From Candidatus Thiodiazotropha sp. LNASS1 (lineage in GTDB: Bacteria; Pseudomonadota; Gammaproteobacteria; Chromatiales; Chromatiaceae), in assembly GCF_964212655.1 (NCBI RefSeq), contig NZ_OZ156465.1, positions 3,596,001 to 3,660,000 on the forward strand: DNA of 64,000 bases, written 5' to 3'. Under the pieces are notes generated by a model. The model was not told the origin of the DNA, did no database searches, and saw only the letters and a program-made list of their open reading frames with translations. The translations under genes were made by a program, and so were the position numbers. Position 1 is the stretch's first letter. Each line of letters starts with the position of its first letter. This document shows positions 62,020-64,000 of this stretch, one piece after another.

Positions 62020-64000
62020 CAGCCGGACAGCGCCTCATTTCATCTATCCCGTCAACGCTGTCACTTTCACGCAACTGTTTCATTGCCTCGATTAGTGCTG
62101 GTATGAAATTCAACCTGACTCGCAGACAATGAAACATGACCAGCAGTAACAACAGCCATAGTGAGAATATGCCGCCGCCACCGCTGCCGGATCCGCTATC
62201 ATCGGACAGGGTTGTGGTGACACCGCCCGGATCCGCAATTCTTCCGTTGGCTAGGCCGTCGGCATCGTTGGGTCCGCCGTCTTCGATCGTCAGCTCGACA
62301 CACCAGGCCCCCTCGCTCAGTCCGGCCAGATAGGCGCTATCACCGGGTGAGGGGCAGAGTCCGGCCTCACCGGGGGCCGACTTGATCAAATTGTGTTCAT
62401 CCACCACAAACTCGCCCCAACCTGTCGGCGTCAGCTTGCGATAGACGGATCCCGACTCAATCACCTGCCGTTGCGGTATCACGACTTTTACGCTCGCGCC
62501 CACCTGGTTGATGCCGTCGATGCGAAAGTCGAACAGGCCGCCTGCATAGGGATAGCGTTCCGCGTCCGCTTCGCCACCCAGACCGTTGGCGACATAATCG
62601 AGAATATCGCTACGGCTGATCAGGGCCCCGTGATGCTGGGCAAAAAAGGCGATATCCCCCAGGGTAAGCAGTAATCCCGAATCGGCCTCCATCAGGTAAC
62701 CGTTATCGCTCCCGGATGTCTGGGGCAGGACATTGCCCGGCAATCCGGCAGGATCAAGATAGTCGGGTATGCCGTCTGCATCGCTATCGCCGCTGCCTTC
62801 AGCGAAATCGGTTTCGCCGTCGCCATCGCTGTCGACGTTGGTCAGTTCGGATGTCGCGGCCACCACCCAGAGACTCAGCTCGGTGTCGCCGCTCGCAGTG
62901 GCGTCACTGACACTCAGTCTCACCCGGTAGAGATCGGGCTCGAGACCCGCGGGCTCGAATGTCAGGCTGCCAATCTCACTGTCGAGATCAGTCAGGCGCG
63001 CGTCGCTTTCACTCCAGTCATAGCTGTGCCTGTCACCACTGTTCAAATCCTCAACGGTGGCAGTCAGGGTAACGGCGCCGCCGGTTTGACTCACGATGCG
63101 TGAAGGCACCCCCCCCTGGTGGGCGGTCAATGTCACATTGGGAATAAAATTATCGCTGCTCAACAGGATTCGGCAGCTGTTCTTTTCACCCATCACCGCA
63201 TTGGTCGGTGGGGCCATCGTCAATTGCAGGCTGGCATAGTCCGATAGTTGCTCGAACAGGCCATCGGGCAGAGCAAGCATGGACTCCAGTTGAGGTTGTG
63301 CAATCTGATATGTTGCCGTCTGCAACACCTGTTCGCTGCCATCCGACAGCAATGTTCCGGACAAGGTGTAGGGGACTGAAACCGGGTAACGGGCCGCTTC
63401 CCCGTTCAAAACCAATGGGCAGCCAAGGCTGCCGTCAAGAGGGCCGTCGCGGTCCCCGCCAAAGTTGATGATCGGATCGATCCTGACGATTTGAATCCCT
63501 TCACCGGTGATCCCGTCGCTATCATCCGCCGTCCAGGTCAACAGATGGGTGCCGGGTGGAAGATCGAGCTGTCCCTCAGTGGGAGGCGGGATGACAATCC
63601 CGTTACTGACCAGATGTCTCAAGTCCGTGTCGAGTACGCCTTCATCATCGTCCCTGGCGGTTGCCATGCCTGGCTCCACGCGCGTCAGGGCGCCGGTGGC
63701 TGGTAATGTCAGGTCGATGGGAGGCGTCACAACCGGACGGGTAGTGGGTACCAGGCGGCCGGTAATGTTTGCCTCCGCACGTTCGCGGGTGCCGTGAAGA
63801 TCGGTATAAGTCACTACGGCCGTTAGATAAAAGTAGCGATCGTTAATGGTCGGCACAAAGGTGCTGTTATTCGATCCGATATCCTGATCCAGTGTGGAGT
63901 AGGTCCGATAACGGCGTTTCCAGTGATAGTTGAGATCGGTGATTCCGTCCGGGTCGTGGAGGCCACTGGTATCGATCGTCAATGTCGATCCTTCTGACAC
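61901..64000 (-). CDS. Large surface protein with GlyGly-CTERM signal, 3' part only
   Basis: The frame is open from the window edge for 699 codons; the N-terminus lies outside. The visible part has Ig/PKD-like repeats (STLTIDTSGLHDPDGITDL, TLTATVEDLNSGDRHSYDW), a thrombospondin-3-like Asp-rich stretch (DSDGDGETDFAEGSGDSDAD written here in part) and a region like the choice-of-anchor U domain (VVIPQRQVIESGSVYRKL, AWCVELTIEDGGPNDADG). Then comes SGSGSGGGGIF plus a hydrophobic helix and Arg, the GlyGly-CTERM sorting signal used by rhombosortase and type II secretion. About 70 residues follow the signal, which is unusual; the gene may carry a frameshift. Confidence 0.8.
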   Translation of the reverse strand: MSEGSTLTIDTSGLHDPDGITDLNYHWKRRYRTYSTLDQDIGSNNSTFVPTINDRYFYLTAVVTYTDLHGTRERAEANITGRLVPTTRPVVTPPIDLTLPATGALTRVEPGMATARDDDEGVLDTDLRHLVSNGIVIPPPTEGQLDLPPGTHLLTWTADDSDGITGEGIQIVRIDPIINFGGDRDGPLDGSLGCPLVLNGEAARYPVSVPYTLSGTLLSDGSEQVLQTATYQIAQPQLESMLALPDGLFEQLSDYASLQLTMAPPTNAVMGEKNSCRILLSSDNFIPNVTLTAHQGGVPSRIVSQTGGAVTLTATVEDLNSGDRHSYDWSESDARLTDLDSEIGSLTFEPAGLEPDLYRVRLSVSDATASGDTELSLWVVAATSELTNVDSDGDGETDFAEGSGDSDADGIPDYLDPAGLPGNVLPQTSGSDNGYLMEADSGLLLTLGDIAFFAQHHGALISRSDILDYVANGLGGEADAERYPYAGGLFDFRIDGINQVGASVKVVIPQRQVIESGSVYRKLTPTGWGEFVVDEHNLIKSAPGEAGLCPSPGDSAYLAGLSEGAWCVELTIEDGGPNDADGLANGRIADPGGVTTTLSDDSGSGSGGGGIFSLWLLLLLVMFHCLRVRLNFIPALIEAMKQLRESDSVDGIDEMRRCPAVTGLHPTTAHRGIPQHDPVSATRGGEPLPDMAPAARTAT
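62015..62065. terminator. Inverted repeat between bioD and GlyGly-CTERM gene
   Basis: AGTGACAGC (62015-62023) and GCTGTCACT (62057-62065) are perfect 9-bp arms around 33 bp, lying just after the bioD stop and near the expected end of the convergent gene. There is no clear T tract. It may be a transcript-end structure for both. Confidence 0.35.

Overview
The window is about 56% GC chromosome from a gammaproteobacterium. The gene sets support this placement: bioBFHCD, miaB-ybeZ-ybeY-lnt, rph/rdgB, yicC-gmk, mpl, GspA/GspB, a C-terminal GlyGly-CTERM anchor and several c-type cytochromes. The cytochromes, TRAP permease, secreted rhodanese and a TtrS-like sensor domain fit a respiring or sulfur-oxidising Chromatiales-type organism. 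That placement is inference; no rRNA or other phylogenetic marker was compared.

Layout. 1-9.5 kb: an accessory locus with a partial TonB-dependent receptor, a repeat-rich gap with an IS110-family element, a second complete TonB receptor resembling PqqU/YncD, a small ABM-fold protein, and two closely paralogous NarL-type two-component systems whose sensors resemble MoxY. Both receptor promoters carry nearly the same 15-16 bp dyad. 9.7-21.4 kb: mainly housekeeping genes (2-hydroxyacid dehydrogenase, tRNA-Arg, cytochrome c5-like protein, Rep helicase, LOG protein, TRAP permeases without a binding protein, Kbp-like BON-LysM protein, dodecin, RdgB, RNase PH, YjgR-like ATPase). 21.6-28.9 kb: YpfJ-like peptidase, GlsB-like protein, a PP2C phosphatase/kinase pair, YicC, Gmk and a tetraheme cytochrome. 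29-37.6 kb: miaB-ybeZ-ybeY-lnt, ydfG, mpl, ubiX. 37.6-44.5 kb: signalling and membrane genes, including a TtrS-like PAS protein with no output domain, overlapped by a PAS-GGDEF protein, and a DedA-PAP2-LssY fusion. 44.5-48.8 kb: a 273-bp MITE-like element, hemL-thiE-thiD, a DUF5063-like protein and an A-type Fe-S carrier. 48.9-57.4 kb: PPO-like flavoprotein, a DUF255/DsbD-alpha fusion, a secreted rhodanese, a SEL1 protein, GspA-GspB and ComF. 57.4-62.0 kb: bioBFHCD. 62-64 kb: the 3' part of a large surface protein with a GlyGly-CTERM signal.

Three dispersed intergenic repeat families run through the window. Family A is a GTGCGGC palindrome. Family B has TTTGCG...TTTGCGGAC ends, twice as an inverted pair enclosing a short spacer. 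Family C is a 34-bp AGGGCC repeat that forms the perfect termini of the MITE-like element; solo copies contain the TAG stop codons of three unrelated genes.

The most promising systems are the duplicated two-component/TonB-receptor locus with its shared operator, the split TtrS-like sensor/diguanylate cyclase pair, the repeat family C, and the structured leader of the IS110 element (a candidate bridge RNA).
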